Below, in pieces: positions 25,514 through 34,788 of a stretch of 40,953 nucleotides of DNA. Source of the DNA: an uncultured Clostridium sp. (GTDB taxonomy: Bacteria; Bacillota; Clostridia; Clostridiales; Clostridiaceae); contig NZ_CAMQZG010000030.1 in assembly GCF_947039605.1 (NCBI RefSeq), positions 1 to 40,953 of the forward strand. Direction: 5' to 3'. Both the position numbers and the translations under genes were made by a program. The notes beneath the pieces were generated by a model. It was not told the origin of the DNA. It ran no database searches and was given only the letters and a program-made list of their open reading frames with translations. Every line of letters begins with the position of its first letter. The first letter of the stretch is position 1.

Positions 25514-25731
25514 CTCCCATCCCCCCTATATATTATCTTTATACTATTATGTATCCTCTTCAATTATATCATATTTTTACTTAAATGCCATAAAATGACA
25601 CATAAACATACCTCTAACACTAAGATATTCGATATTTTTTTTAATTTCTTAAATTTATAAGGATTTTTTTTCCTAATTTGCTTTATAATAAATTTAATAT
25701 TATAATTATTTGTAGAACTGATAAGTTTTTA

Positions 25732-25753
25732 TATAGAACTATAAAGTTCTATA
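25732..25753. promoter_or_regulatory. 9-bp inverted repeat upstream of the DUF2164/TetR genes
   Basis: TATAGAACT (25732-25740) and AGTTCTATA (25745-25753) form a perfect inverted repeat with a four-base spacer, and a third GTAGAACT half lies at 25712-25719. It is about 35 bases before the DUF2164 start. It may be an operator for the TetR protein encoded second in this unit. Confidence 0.4.
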
Positions 25754-25786
25754 ATAGTTATTATTTTACCTTAGGAGTGTGAATTA

Positions 25787-26011
25787 ATGAATAAATTTAA
25801 ATTTTCAAAAGAAAGAGAAAGAGATTTAATAAATAGCATACAAGAATTTTTTATAACAGAAAGAGATGATCAATTAGGTGACCTTGCTGCCTCTATTGTC
25901 TTAGACTTTATAATAAATGAAGTTGGAGCTGAAATATATAATCAAGGTGTTGCTGATTCTTATAAATATATGTCAGATAGAGTTGAAGATCTCCTTGGAA
26001 TAACAAAATAA
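25787..26011 (+). CDS. DUF2164 family protein, 74 aa
   Basis: The whole protein follows the DUF2164 pattern: FSKERERDLINSIQEFF, then ERDDQLGDLAASIVLDFI, then EVGAEIYNQGVADS. The family is small, cytoplasmic, helical and of unknown function. AGGAG precedes the ATG. The gene is 71 bases before the TetR gene on the same strand with no terminator between. Confidence 0.88.
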   Translation: MNKFKFSKERERDLINSIQEFFITERDDQLGDLAASIVLDFIINEVGAEIYNQGVADSYKYMSDRVEDLLGITK

Positions 26012-26082
26012 TATATCACAAATATTAGCATTATTTAACTAATTATAAAATTAATACTTCAAACTTAGAAAGGACTGTTTTT

Positions 26083-26976
26083 ATGGATAACACTTATGAA
26101 AAAAGAAATGATATACTCCATGCTGCTGTATATTTATTTTCAAATAAAGGCTTTACTGCAACATCTGTTCAGGATATAGCTTCACATTGTAATATATCAA
26201 AAGCAACTATATATAAATTATTTAAATCAAAAGAAGACCTACTTATCCAAATATTTAAATACTTAAATAAACAAATATTTCTTTTAGTTGAAAATATTGA
26301 CCTAGAAGGTTGTATGTCTGATATTGAAAAATTCGAAGAAAAACTCTATGTTTTTTTTGAACACTTATCAAGCAAAAAAGAATTTACATTAATGATTTAT
26401 CAAGATCAAACTATTTTAAGAGCCGAAGAGTTTAAAAAAATCTTAATTGATAGTAAATTCTGTATACTAAATTGGTTTAAAGCTATCTTACTAGACACTT
26501 ATGGAAAAGAAATCGAACCTATCATTTGGGATATTACACTCTCATTAGCTGGTTTAGTCAAAGAGTTTAGTCAAATATTTGTAACTAGAGAATTTCTTAT
26601 AAAAGACCTTAGAGAAGTTTCTAAATATATTGTAAGAGATATCTCTGCAATAGTTAAAATTAATATTAATGAAGAACCACTTATTCCTTCAGAGGTTATT
26701 TGTGGAATGAACTTTAATACAGATTCTTTCTTTAATAAAGATTTACTTTTAGAAGAAGCTTCACTACTTATTGATAGTCTAAAATCAATTATAAAAAATT
26801 CTAAAGCTATTATAAACAAAGAAGAGATTAACGAAGCTATTGATACATTAGTTCTTGAACAAAATTCTAAAACATCAAGACGATATATAATAGATGGGCT
26901 TTTCCTTTATCTTTTAAAATATAGTGAATTAGAAAAAGATGTCTTATTCTTAAAACAAATTTATAGAAAACTATAA
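26083..26976 (+). CDS. TetR family regulator with a long C-terminal extension, 297 aa
   Basis: Residues 1-50 are a clear TetR helix-turn-helix (AAVYLFSNKGFTATSVQDIA, then CNISKATIYKLFKSKEDLL). The ligand domain runs to about 195, and another 100 helical residues follow, so the protein is about half again as long as usual. The extension, which starts near EEPLIPSEVICGMNF, may hold a second sensing or dimer domain. AAAGGA precedes the ATG. A shared bidirectional terminator follows. Confidence 0.88.
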   Translation: MDNTYEKRNDILHAAVYLFSNKGFTATSVQDIASHCNISKATIYKLFKSKEDLLIQIFKYLNKQIFLLVENIDLEGCMSDIEKFEEKLYVFFEHLSSKKEFTLMIYQDQTILRAEEFKKILIDSKFCILNWFKAILLDTYGKEIEPIIWDITLSLAGLVKEFSQIFVTREFLIKDLREVSKYIVRDISAIVKININEEPLIPSEVICGMNFNTDSFFNKDLLLEEASLLIDSLKSIIKNSKAIINKEEINEAIDTLVLEQNSKTSRRYIIDGLFLYLLKYSELEKDVLFLKQIYRKL

Positions 26977-26980
26977 ATCA

Positions 26981-27010
26981 TAAAGGCTTGTACATTTGCA
27001 CAAGCCTTTA
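26981..27010. terminator. Bidirectional terminator between TetR and nucleoside kinase genes
   Basis: TAAAGGCTTGT and ACAAGCCTTTA pair perfectly over 11 bp around an eight-base loop. Confidence 0.85.
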
Positions 27011-27019
27011 TAATTTATA

Positions 27020-28672
27020 TTAATATTTATAAAAACAACTTCCTCCAATAAATTCTCTTAGTAAAGAATTACTTGGGACCCTATCAAAATCTATATCTTC
27101 AAAAAAGTTTAAAAATGTTTTTAGCCTTTTTGCCTCATAATATACCTCACTATCTTCACTTACACGTGATAATTCTTTTAGTGCTAGTGCTTTTAGCACA
27201 GATAACTCATATACCAAAGTTGAATTAAACATAACATCAGCCTCTTCCTGAAATATAAATATGTTTTTTTCTTCTCCTCTTTTAATTGATGGCCACATAG
27301 ATAATGTCTTTTGTGCATCATATCCTCTTGATAAACTATCTCTAACTATTCTCCTTACCTTCCTTACATCTGTTGTAGATATCTTATTATGACTATCTAG
27401 ATTAAGTTGTGTAAGTGCTGATATATATACTTTAAATTTGTACTTATCATCAATTTCACTAGTTAATCTGTCATTAAGTCCATGTATTCCTTCTACTATA
27501 AGAACTCTATCTCCATCTAATGAAACTTTATTCCCACACCACTCTCTTACCCCAGTTTTAAAATTAAAACAAGGTACTTCAATCTCTTTACCTAGTAATA
27601 ACTCATTTAAATGTTTATTAAACAGCTTTAAATCTAAAGCTTCTAAGCATTCAAAATCTGGTTTCCCCTCCTCATCAACTGGTGTTTTATCTCTACTCAC
27701 AAAATAATCATCAAGTGAAATCATAACAGGCTTTAACCCATTAACCTTTAATTGAACAGAAAGCCTTTTTGTAAATGTAGTTTTACCTGATGATGATGGC
27801 CCTGCAACAAGTATTATTTTCGCATCTTTTTTTTCTGAAAATTTATCTGCAATGCAAGCTATTTTCTTCTCGTGCAATGCTTCTGATACTCTAATTATTT
27901 CATCTATACTTTTATCAGTTAATGTATAATTTAATGCCCCAACATCTGCAACCCCTAGTATATCAAGCCACTTTGCTGTTTCTTTAAAGACTCCATATAA
28001 TTTTTTTTGTTCTTTAAAAACTGGTAACTCTGTAGGATTTTTAGTTCTTGGAAGTCTTATAATAAAACCTGGGTTATAAAATAATAAATCATAATTTTTA
28101 AGTACACCTGTTGAATATGCCATAGAACCATAAAAATAATCATATCTATTGTCAATTTTATAAAGCTTAACCCTATCACTTTTTACATATCTTAAAAGTC
28201 TTAACTTATCATCCATTTTATATGTTTCAAAAACTTGCTGTGCTATATTTTTATCAACTGCCCTTTTTTCTATTTTTATATCAGAACTTATAATTTCATC
28301 CATTCTATTTTTTATCTGTGCTAATTCCTCTTTTGTTAAAGGGCTCTCCTTATGAATCTCACCATATATCCCTTTATTTATAGAATGCTCTATTGTAATT
28401 TTTGCATCTTTAAAAATATCAATAGCCGCTTTTATAAAAATAAATTGAGCTGTTCTTTTATAAGCATCCATCCCAACTTTTTCAGTTATATCTATAAATT
28501 TTATTTCCCCCTCCTCTTTAATTTTAGAAGTTAACTCATAATATTTATCATTTTGTTTAGCTAAAACAATAGGTATTAATCGCTCCTTATAATTAATAGG
28601 AAGAAGCTTACCAAAACATACTTTTTCTTCTATAACTTTACTAACGCCATCTACAATAACTTTTATACACAT
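27020..28672 (-). CDS. Nucleoside kinase with an N-terminal threonyl-tRNA-synthetase-like region, 550 aa
   Basis: The C-terminal half is a uridine kinase-type P-loop kinase: GPSSSGKTTFTKRL (Walker A), SLDDYFVSRDKTP (base and sugar binding) and the lid RRIVRDSLSRGY. The N-terminal half resembles the TGS and second additional domains of threonyl-tRNA synthetase (IEHSINKGIYGEI near residue 100). This fusion is common in clostridia; the in vivo substrate of these proteins is not well established. The gene is monocistronic, and the long form distinguishes it from the 200-aa Udk. Confidence 0.88.
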   Translation of the reverse strand: MCIKVIVDGVSKVIEEKVCFGKLLPINYKERLIPIVLAKQNDKYYELTSKIKEEGEIKFIDITEKVGMDAYKRTAQFIFIKAAIDIFKDAKITIEHSINKGIYGEIHKESPLTKEELAQIKNRMDEIISSDIKIEKRAVDKNIAQQVFETYKMDDKLRLLRYVKSDRVKLYKIDNRYDYFYGSMAYSTGVLKNYDLLFYNPGFIIRLPRTKNPTELPVFKEQKKLYGVFKETAKWLDILGVADVGALNYTLTDKSIDEIIRVSEALHEKKIACIADKFSEKKDAKIILVAGPSSSGKTTFTKRLSVQLKVNGLKPVMISLDDYFVSRDKTPVDEEGKPDFECLEALDLKLFNKHLNELLLGKEIEVPCFNFKTGVREWCGNKVSLDGDRVLIVEGIHGLNDRLTSEIDDKYKFKVYISALTQLNLDSHNKISTTDVRKVRRIVRDSLSRGYDAQKTLSMWPSIKRGEEKNIFIFQEEADVMFNSTLVYELSVLKALALKELSRVSEDSEVYYEAKRLKTFLNFFEDIDFDRVPSNSLLREFIGGSCFYKY

Positions 28673-28793
28673 AAACTTCGCTCCTTTTAAAATAAAATTT
28701 TAGTTACTTTATTTTATAGAAGAGGCATCCAAAAGTGTCCTATTTTAGAATAAATATTTTCAATATTGTTAAACTACACTTAGGAGGTGTTTT

Positions 28794-29489
28794 ATGTTTC
28801 TAGTTTTCATAAGAACTACTATTTTATATTTTATTGTAATACTTGTAATAAGACTTATGGGTAAAAGACAACTTGGTGAACTTCAACCCTATGAACTTGT
28901 TATAACCATTATGCTCTCAGACCTTGCAGTTCTGCCCATGCAAGATACAAGACTTCCACTTCTCCTTGGTATAATCCCAATAGTTACACTTTTAATGATA
29001 AAAACAATACTCACAGAACTTCAAATGAAATTTCCTTTAATAGCTAAAATAATTGATGGAACACCTGTAATCCTAATACATAATGGCAAAATTCAAATTA
29101 AAAATCTTAAAGATCAAAAAATGACAGTTAAAAATTTATTAGAAGAGATTAGAGAAAAAGGTTACCTAGATATTGAGCAAATCAAGTTTGCAATTCTTGA
29201 AAATAACGGAAGTGTTTCCATCTTTCCTCATGATGCAATCTCCCCAGTGACAAAAGGTGATTTAGATATACAAATACTCCATAGAAATCTACCTAAAATT
29301 CTTTTTTTAGATGGGAATTTACACATTAACTCACTTACAGAAATCGGTAAAGATTTCAACTGGTTATCTAATAAACTTTCAGAACTTAATGCACCACCAT
29401 TAAATAAACTTTTTTTAGTCATTTTTACTTCTGAAAAAAAAATATTTTTCCAAGAATACGCACAATTAAATAAAGGGTCTGATTTATAA
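28794..29489 (+). CDS. YetF/DUF421 family membrane protein, 231 aa
   Basis: Three membrane segments in the first 80 residues are followed by the two cytoplasmic alpha/beta YetF domains. RLMGKRQLGELQPYELV (about 20-36) is the family signature. Family members are linked to spore and membrane functions, but their reaction is unknown. AGGAGG lies six bases before the ATG. The stop overlaps the next start in TAATG, so the two genes are cotranscribed. Confidence 0.92.
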   Translation: MFLVFIRTTILYFIVILVIRLMGKRQLGELQPYELVITIMLSDLAVLPMQDTRLPLLLGIIPIVTLLMIKTILTELQMKFPLIAKIIDGTPVILIHNGKIQIKNLKDQKMTVKNLLEEIREKGYLDIEQIKFAILENNGSVSIFPHDAISPVTKGDLDIQILHRNLPKILFLDGNLHINSLTEIGKDFNWLSNKLSELNAPPLNKLFLVIFTSEKKIFFQEYAQLNKGSDL

Positions 29490-29893
29490 TGAAAAAAATG
29501 ATATTTTCCATACTACTATTTCTATCAGTATTTATTTTTGTTTTTTACTCACATAATCTTCTAAAAAAGGTTTGCAATAACATACTTATATACTGTGAGA
29601 CAATCGAAGAAATTTTTGAAACTTCTAATTTAAATTCTGATAACACTTTAAATTGGAACAATATTCACAAAAATTCCATAGAATTAGAAGTTTATATTAA
29701 ATCTAACTATAGATTACTATCCCTATATATAAATCATGAATTATTAGACTCTCTAGATAGTGAAGTTCTTACTTTAGAACAATTTTCAAAGTCACAAGAA
29801 ATCGGAGAATCACTCTCTTCTCTTCATAAAATAATAAGCCAAACTAAAAATATTTTATCATTGCAAGAGATAAATTTTGAAAATATAATTTGA
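29489..29893 (+). CDS. DUF4363 family protein, 134 aa
   Basis: One N-terminal membrane segment and a helical outer domain with a conserved-looking W-x-x-I-H-K-N motif (NWNNIHKN) fit DUF4363, the usual partner encoded next to YetF in clostridia. The function is unknown. Translational coupling to the yetF-like gene through TAATG supports a complex. Confidence 0.85.
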   Translation: MKKMIFSILLFLSVFIFVFYSHNLLKKVCNNILIYCETIEEIFETSNLNSDNTLNWNNIHKNSIELEVYIKSNYRLLSLYINHELLDSLDSEVLTLEQFSKSQEIGESLSSLHKIISQTKNILSLQEINFENII

Positions 29894-29916
29894 ATTAAGA
29901 ACATTCTATGAACTAG

Positions 29917-29945
29917 TGGAAATATTCTTAAATTTAGGTTATAAT
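29917..29945 (+). promoter_or_regulatory. Promoter of the fructose-bisphosphate aldolase gene
   Basis: TGGAAA (29917-29922) stands 17 bases before TATAAT (29940-29945). The predicted transcript starts just before the leader hairpins. Confidence 0.6.
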
Positions 29946-29958
29946 AAAAACATAACAA

Positions 29959-29993
29959 GGGATTAGTCCCAGTGGGTCTAAAAAAGACCCTTT
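29959..29993 (+). promoter_or_regulatory. Two tandem hairpins in the aldolase mRNA leader
   Basis: GGGA-ttag-TCCC (29959-29970) is followed three bases later by GGGTCT-aaaaa-AGACCC (29974-29990) and a short TTT. The second resembles a weak attenuator; alternatively both protect the 5' end of a highly expressed mRNA. No known riboswitch matches. Confidence 0.5.
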
Positions 29994-30035
29994 ATAGAAA
30001 ATATATATTAAAACTTATGAAAGGTGGTACACACA

Positions 30036-30968
30036 ATGGCATTAGTTACTACAACAGAAATGTTCAAAAAAGCTTACGAGGGTGGATACTCAATCGGAGC
30101 ATTTAATATCAATAACATGGAGATCGTTCAAGGAATAGTTGCAGCTTGTAAAGCTAAAAACTCACCTGTAATTCTTCAATGTTCAACAGGAGCAATCAAA
30201 TATGCAGGAGCAGAATACTTAGTTTCAATGGCTAAAATCGCTTCAGAGCAATCAGGAATAGATATCGCTGTTCATTTAGACCACGGTCCAAATTTAGAAG
30301 CAGTTAAAGAAGTTATCGCTGCTGGATTCACATCAGTAATGTTTGATGGATCACACTACGATTTCGAAGAAAACATCAAAAAAACTAAAGAGGTTGTTGA
30401 ATACGCTCACGCTAGAGGCGTAGTTGTAGAAGCAGAACTTGGAGTTTTAGCTGGAGTTGAAGATGATGTAGTTGCAGACTCACATGTTTACACAAACCCA
30501 GATGAAGCTGTAAGATTCGTTAAAGAAACAGGGGTTGATTCATTAGCTATCGCTATAGGAACATCACACGGAGCAGTTAAATTTGCACCAGATGCTAAAC
30601 CTCAATTAAAATTCGAAATATTAGCTGAAATTCAAGACAGATTACCAGGATTCCCTATCGTATTACACGGTGCTTCAGCAGTATCTGCTGAAACAGTTAA
30701 CAAGTGTAATGAATTCGGTGGAAAAATAGCTAACGCTAAAGGAATTCCAGTTGAAATGTTAAGAAAAGCATCTTCAATGGCTGTATGTAAAATAAACATG
30801 GATACAGACATCAGACTTGCTATGACAGCATCAATCAGAGAAACATTTGGAACAAAGCCAGACGTATTCGACCCAAGAGCATACCTTGGAGCTGCTAGAA
30901 CAGCTGTTCAAGATTTAGTTACTGATAAAATCGATAACATCTTAGGATCAGAAAACGGAATGAACTAA
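30036..30968 (+). CDS. fba: Class II fructose-1,6-bisphosphate aldolase, 310 aa
   Basis: The zinc-dependent glycolytic aldolase splits fructose 1,6-bisphosphate into two triose phosphates. Visible motifs are GAFNINNME, AVHLDHGPN (catalytic Asp and zinc His), FDGSHYDFEEN, VEAELG, IGTSHG (zinc His) and LHGASAV. The ATG at 30036 follows AAAGGTGG; an in-frame GTG at 30024 lies within the ribosome binding site. Codon use shifts visibly here toward ATC, TTC, AAC and CAC, unlike its neighbours, as expected of a highly expressed gene. Its own promoter, structured leader and strong terminator surround it. Confidence 0.97.
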   Translation: MALVTTTEMFKKAYEGGYSIGAFNINNMEIVQGIVAACKAKNSPVILQCSTGAIKYAGAEYLVSMAKIASEQSGIDIAVHLDHGPNLEAVKEVIAAGFTSVMFDGSHYDFEENIKKTKEVVEYAHARGVVVEAELGVLAGVEDDVVADSHVYTNPDEAVRFVKETGVDSLAIAIGTSHGAVKFAPDAKPQLKFEILAEIQDRLPGFPIVLHGASAVSAETVNKCNEFGGKIANAKGIPVEMLRKASSMAVCKINMDTDIRLAMTASIRETFGTKPDVFDPRAYLGAARTAVQDLVTDKIDNILGSENGMN

Positions 30969-30978
30969 TTCCAATTTA

Positions 30979-31010
30979 AAAGGAACTGACTTTTGTCAGT
31001 TCCTTTTTTT
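30979..31010 (+). terminator. Terminator of the aldolase gene
   Basis: AAAGGAACTGAC-tttt-GTCAGTTCCTTT with seven or more T: a strong, GC-richer hairpin right after the stop. Confidence 0.95.
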
Positions 31011-31030
31011 ATCCACCAATTATTAAAACT

Positions 31031-31077
31031 AAAAAAAGAGCTAGAACTTAGTTATATACTAAATCTTGCTCTTTTTT
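31031..31077. terminator. Terminator of the nucleoid-associated protein gene
   Basis: A long, slightly interrupted stem: AAAAAGAGC with TTAGT against ACTAA with GCTCTTTTT, T runs on both strands. Confidence 0.82.
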
Positions 31078-31084
31078 ATAGGTT

Positions 31085-32125
31085 TTATTTTTCTATATAA
31101 TTTTTAACTCTTTTTATCATAATATTTATTGTTCCATCACCATTTTTTATAATTTCAAACTTATCACTATCATTATAAGCTTCATCAGCAAGGTAAATAT
31201 CTATCTCTTTATCTACATTTAATCTTACCTTTTTAAGTTTTTTCTCAACAAAAGATTTATCAATTGTAATATCTTGCTCTACACCTTGAGATTCCATATA
31301 GTCATTAAAACTTCTTTGAACCTCTGGTTCTTCTTTAAATATCTCTCTTGCAATCTCATTTACATTGATCATTTCTTCTTCTTTAAGCTTTGATTTTATA
31401 ACTTCTCTAACCTCTACTGATTTACCAGCATCTTCTGTAACATTAGTTCTAGTCCATGTTTCAGCTGCTTTCATAAAGTTTTTAGTCATATCCCTCTCAT
31501 TTGGTACTATTGTACATCCAAGATAATGATCTGCAAAATATGCTGCACCATAATCTTCACCCTCTTTAGTTCTCTTTTGCTTATCTATAACCATTAAATC
31601 AATTTCCTGATCTTCTTTTATTGGTCTGATAAAAACACACTTTTGAACTTTTTGACTTGCTGATGGAAGTCCTGCTTGTTGTTCTACAATTCCTATTCCA
31701 AGTTTTTCATCAACAAAATCTATATTATGAGTAAAATTTTTCACATAATCCATTTTTAATATCCCAAGCATTGGACCTTGGTCAGTTGAAATATACACTG
31801 TTAGTAAATCACAATTTGGTATACTTCTATTAGCATTCATTATGTAAAACATTTGTTTTGCAAACTCTTGTGAAACTCCTATTATATCAGTTCTAAGTCC
31901 TGTTAAAAATTCTTGTGATATGTTCTTTACCACTCTATTCTCTGGATTAAATATCGCATATCTAAGTTCTTCATCTCTAAAACATTTTTCTATATGCTTA
32001 TATAAAAACTTATATATATCATCTGTAAGCTCTAACTTATAATTATTTAAAATTGGCTCATCATTATTATTATCCAGTATGTGTATTACTGCATCTATTA
32101 TATTTATATCATTAACATATTCCAT
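31085..32125 (-). CDS. Nucleoid-associated protein (NA37/NdpA-like), 346 aa
   Basis: The length and pattern match the 37-kDa nucleoid-associated protein family (YejK-like): an N-terminal half with HILDNN, EELRYAIF and the conserved TVYISTDQGPMLGILKMDY, then AGLPSASQKVQKCVFIRP (near residues 155-175), and a helical C-terminal half. The family binds DNA loosely in Gram-negatives; its role in clostridia is little known. I chose the ATG at 32125, since AAAAGGGG lies just before it; 21 more codons are open upstream. Confidence 0.85.
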   Translation of the reverse strand: MEYVNDINIIDAVIHILDNNNDEPILNNYKLELTDDIYKFLYKHIEKCFRDEELRYAIFNPENRVVKNISQEFLTGLRTDIIGVSQEFAKQMFYIMNANRSIPNCDLLTVYISTDQGPMLGILKMDYVKNFTHNIDFVDEKLGIGIVEQQAGLPSASQKVQKCVFIRPIKEDQEIDLMVIDKQKRTKEGEDYGAAYFADHYLGCTIVPNERDMTKNFMKAAETWTRTNVTEDAGKSVEVREVIKSKLKEEEMINVNEIAREIFKEEPEVQRSFNDYMESQGVEQDITIDKSFVEKKLKKVRLNVDKEIDIYLADEAYNDSDKFEIIKNGDGTINIMIKRVKNYIEK

Positions 32126-32225
32126 AATTCTACCCCTTTTCTCTAAAGTCTTAATTTCTATTTTATCAAAATGAACTACTATTAACAATGCACTTAATAT
32201 AATATTCTATTTTATACTTCCAATG

Positions 32226-32268
32226 CTTTACTTTAGTATAGTAAAGTGTTAAACTATACTTAATGATT
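32226..32268. promoter_or_regulatory. Overlapping inverted repeats between divergent genes
   Basis: CTTTACT (32226-32232) pairs with AGTAAAG (32240-32246), and TTTAGTATAG pairs 9 of 10 with CTATACTTAA further right. A TATAAT lies at 32277-32282 on the plus strand, so these repeats overlap the promoter region of the permease gene and could be operators. Confidence 0.3.
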
Positions 32269-32394
32269 AATACAGGTATAATTTATGTTTATTAACTGAA
32301 ACTATATTTATCTGAATGATTTACCTAAATAGGTTAAATCCTAATTTATCTAAATTAAACAAATGAGAAAATATTCTTTTGGAGGAATAATGAA

Positions 32395-33723
32395 ATGGAG
32401 AAAAAAAATAAGGGGTTAAAAAAAGAACTTGGACTAACAGTAGCCATAGCCTTAGTATTTAGTAATATAATTGGTGCTGGTATATTTGTTATCCCATCTC
32501 AACTAGCACAAGTGACAGGGGCTGGTGCTAGTATTGCAGCTTGGGTTCTAACAGGAGTTGGAGCTATTATACTTGCTCTTACATTCGCAAATCTTGGTTC
32601 AAAAATGCCAGTTAGTGGTGGTGTAGTTGAATATTCAAGAAAAAGTTTAGGAAGCTTCATGGGATTTATGACTGCTTGGCTTTATTGGAATGGATGCTGG
32701 ATTGGTAATGCAACACTATTTATCGTAATTTTAAAATATTTAAGTGCTGTATTCCCAATTTTAAGTGCAAATCCACTCTATGGATTCTTACTAAGTAGTA
32801 TGATAATTTGGTTATTTACATACATAAATATCAGAGGTGCTAAATCTGCTGGAGTAGTTGGAAGTATTCTTATACTTCTTAAATTAATAATTTTAGTATT
32901 ATTTATAATTCTTGCAAGTGGTGTTTTTGATGTTAACAATATCGGACCTTTATTCCCATCAGGTGGTGGAATAAAAACTATACCTATGGCTGCTGCCGTA
33001 ACTTTTTGGGCATTTGAAGGTGTCGAAGTTGCAACAGTTGCTTCAGGAGAAATTAAAAATCCTAAGAGAAATGTTAAAATCAGTACTATACTTGGAATAT
33101 GTCTTGCACTATTCTTCTACATAGTAGTATCTGTACTTTCTCTAGGTGCTATGACTAGAACAGAGCTTGCAAATAGCCCTGACCCATTATCATTTATTAT
33201 GGCAATGGTACTAGGCGATAAATCTTTAATCTATATAAATATAGGAATTGCATTAAGTATTTGTGGTTCATCTATTCTTTGGCTACTAGCTACAGGTAGA
33301 GCTGCATACGCTGCTGGAAAAGATAAACTTTTCCCTGGATTTTTTGCAAAACTTCACCCAAAGTATGGAACACCTTATGTTTCACTTATAATAGGTGCTA
33401 TCCTTATAAATGCACTTTTACTACTAAACTTCTTCAAAGGTTTAAATGGTGCATATAACTTTATTGTTTTACTATCTACATTATCATATCTGCCAGTTTA
33501 TGCAGTATCAACTATTGCAGAAATGATGCTTGTAATAGATTTAACAAATAAAACTATGGCAAAAAAAATACTTTCTCTTATAAGACCTAGTCTTGGATTT
33601 GCATTCTGTGTATGGGCAATTTATGCCTCTGGTGCACAAACTGTATTATACGGATTCCTTCTTATAATGGTAGGAGTTCCAATCTATGCTTATATGAAAA
33701 AGAAACATAATCTTGTAAATTAA
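32395..33723 (+). CDS. APC-family amino acid permease/antiporter, 442 aa
   Basis: Twelve membrane segments with the APC signatures: NIIGAGIFVIPSQLA (TM1), WAFEGVEVATVASGEIKNPKRN (TM6 and following loop) and GRAAYAAGKDKLFP (TM8). This pattern is nearest to the basic amino acid/polyamine antiporter group (AdiC/ArcD/PotE-like), which exchanges an amino acid for its product or simply imports it; the substrate is uncertain. GGAGG lies about eight bases before the ATG. No metabolic enzyme is adjacent. Confidence 0.88.
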   Translation: MEKKNKGLKKELGLTVAIALVFSNIIGAGIFVIPSQLAQVTGAGASIAAWVLTGVGAIILALTFANLGSKMPVSGGVVEYSRKSLGSFMGFMTAWLYWNGCWIGNATLFIVILKYLSAVFPILSANPLYGFLLSSMIIWLFTYINIRGAKSAGVVGSILILLKLIILVLFIILASGVFDVNNIGPLFPSGGGIKTIPMAAAVTFWAFEGVEVATVASGEIKNPKRNVKISTILGICLALFFYIVVSVLSLGAMTRTELANSPDPLSFIMAMVLGDKSLIYINIGIALSICGSSILWLLATGRAAYAAGKDKLFPGFFAKLHPKYGTPYVSLIIGAILINALLLLNFFKGLNGAYNFIVLLSTLSYLPVYAVSTIAEMMLVIDLTNKTMAKKILSLIRPSLGFAFCVWAIYASGAQTVLYGFLLIMVGVPIYAYMKKKHNLVN

Positions 33724-33730
33724 GATATAA

Positions 33731-33770
33731 TAAAACACCTCAATGTAAAAATACACATTGAGGTGTTTTA
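33731..33770. terminator. Bidirectional terminator between permease and DUF4179 genes
   Basis: TAAAACACCTCAATGT and ACATTGAGGTGTTTTA pair perfectly over 16 bp. Confidence 0.93.
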
Positions 33771-33771
33771 C

Positions 33772-34788
33772 TTATTTTATTGGTATAACTATATCCATTA
33801 TAGGCTTTTCTTCATAGTCTGGTGGTCCATATGATGGAATTCCCTTTTCTGAATACCCAAGGAAATTTTCGTTTTTAACCTGCCTTACAACTAATCTTAT
33901 ACTCTTACTTTCATTTTTTGGTGCCCTTGCATGTATCAAACTTTCTGAACTGCTATTGATAAACAATTCATTTTCATATTCATCATATATAAAAGTATCA
34001 TACTTTTCATTCTTATTTTCTATTTCTATAACTATCTTAAATGGACTTATCTGCATATTTTCAACTTTATAATTAGTAACTTCTTTATTAATTTCTATTT
34101 TTTTAGCTAAGTCTTTATTAACTGTAACCGGAACCTTAAAGTTCCACTCTCCCTTTAATTTCTTACTAGTTTTTTCACCTACTACAAATTCAAAATAATC
34201 CATATTTTTAGTTAACATAAACTCATCTGGTATCTTCTTTTTAATATGTGTAAGTTCATACATTTCGATTCCTATAAAAGTATTTTCATCAGTAAACTTT
34301 CCTACCAATGATAAGCTTGAAAATAACTCTTCACTCTTAAAATCTGCTTCTGCTTCTGGATTTGTTAATACCTGTTTTCCATCATGCCACTCTTTTGCAT
34401 CTTCTAATATTTCATTACTAAATGGTTTTTCACTTTCTATTATATAAGTTATATATAGATTTAATCCATCACTTACAGCCTCTGAAATAGTCACTTTTAC
34501 ACCTCTTGACTCTACTGTTTGATTTATCTGTGTTGCATACTTCTCATAGTTTTCATCTTCCTCTAGTTTTTCAAAGACACTTTCCATAAAAGGTATTTTT
34601 GATGCTATAGCAGGGATTGAAATACCTAAGGTTATAATACCTGCTATAGCTGCTGCTATTCCTATATATTTTTTCTTTTTAGACCTTCCATTTTTACATT
34701 CTTCATCTTCAAATTTCTTCATACCTTTTTCAATTGCTTTATCTATATCTTTTGGAATTTTTATATCATCAAAATCTTTAATACTCAT
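33772..34788 (-). CDS. DUF4179 domain protein, likely anti-sigma partner, 338 aa
   Basis: A cytoplasmic, helical N-terminus of about 40 residues is followed by one membrane segment (about 41-63) and a large outer beta domain that begins with QTVESRGVKVTISEAVSDG, the DUF4179 pattern. The gene overlaps the end of the sigma factor gene by 11 bases. In clostridia, DUF4179 proteins are generally encoded after ECF-type sigma factors and are thought to restrain them. The anti-sigma role is inferred from this layout. Confidence 0.85.
   Translation of the reverse strand: MSIKDFDDIKIPKDIDKAIEKGMKKFEDEECKNGRSKKKKYIGIAAAIAGIITLGISIPAIASKIPFMESVFEKLEEDENYEKYATQINQTVESRGVKVTISEAVSDGLNLYITYIIESEKPFSNEILEDAKEWHDGKQVLTNPEAEADFKSEELFSSLSLVGKFTDENTFIGIEMYELTHIKKKIPDEFMLTKNMDYFEFVVGEKTSKKLKGEWNFKVPVTVNKDLAKKIEINKEVTNYKVENMQISPFKIVIEIENKNEKYDTFIYDEYENELFINSSSESLIHARAPKNESKSIRLVVRQVKNENFLGYSEKGIPSYGPPDYEEKPIMDIVIPIK

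Noticed and set aside
32300-32340. GATTTACCT/AGGTTAAATC repeat before the permease, as a T-box or other riboswitch
   Set aside because: No T-box consensus sequence and no terminator fold; only a bulged short hairpin in AT-rich sequence.
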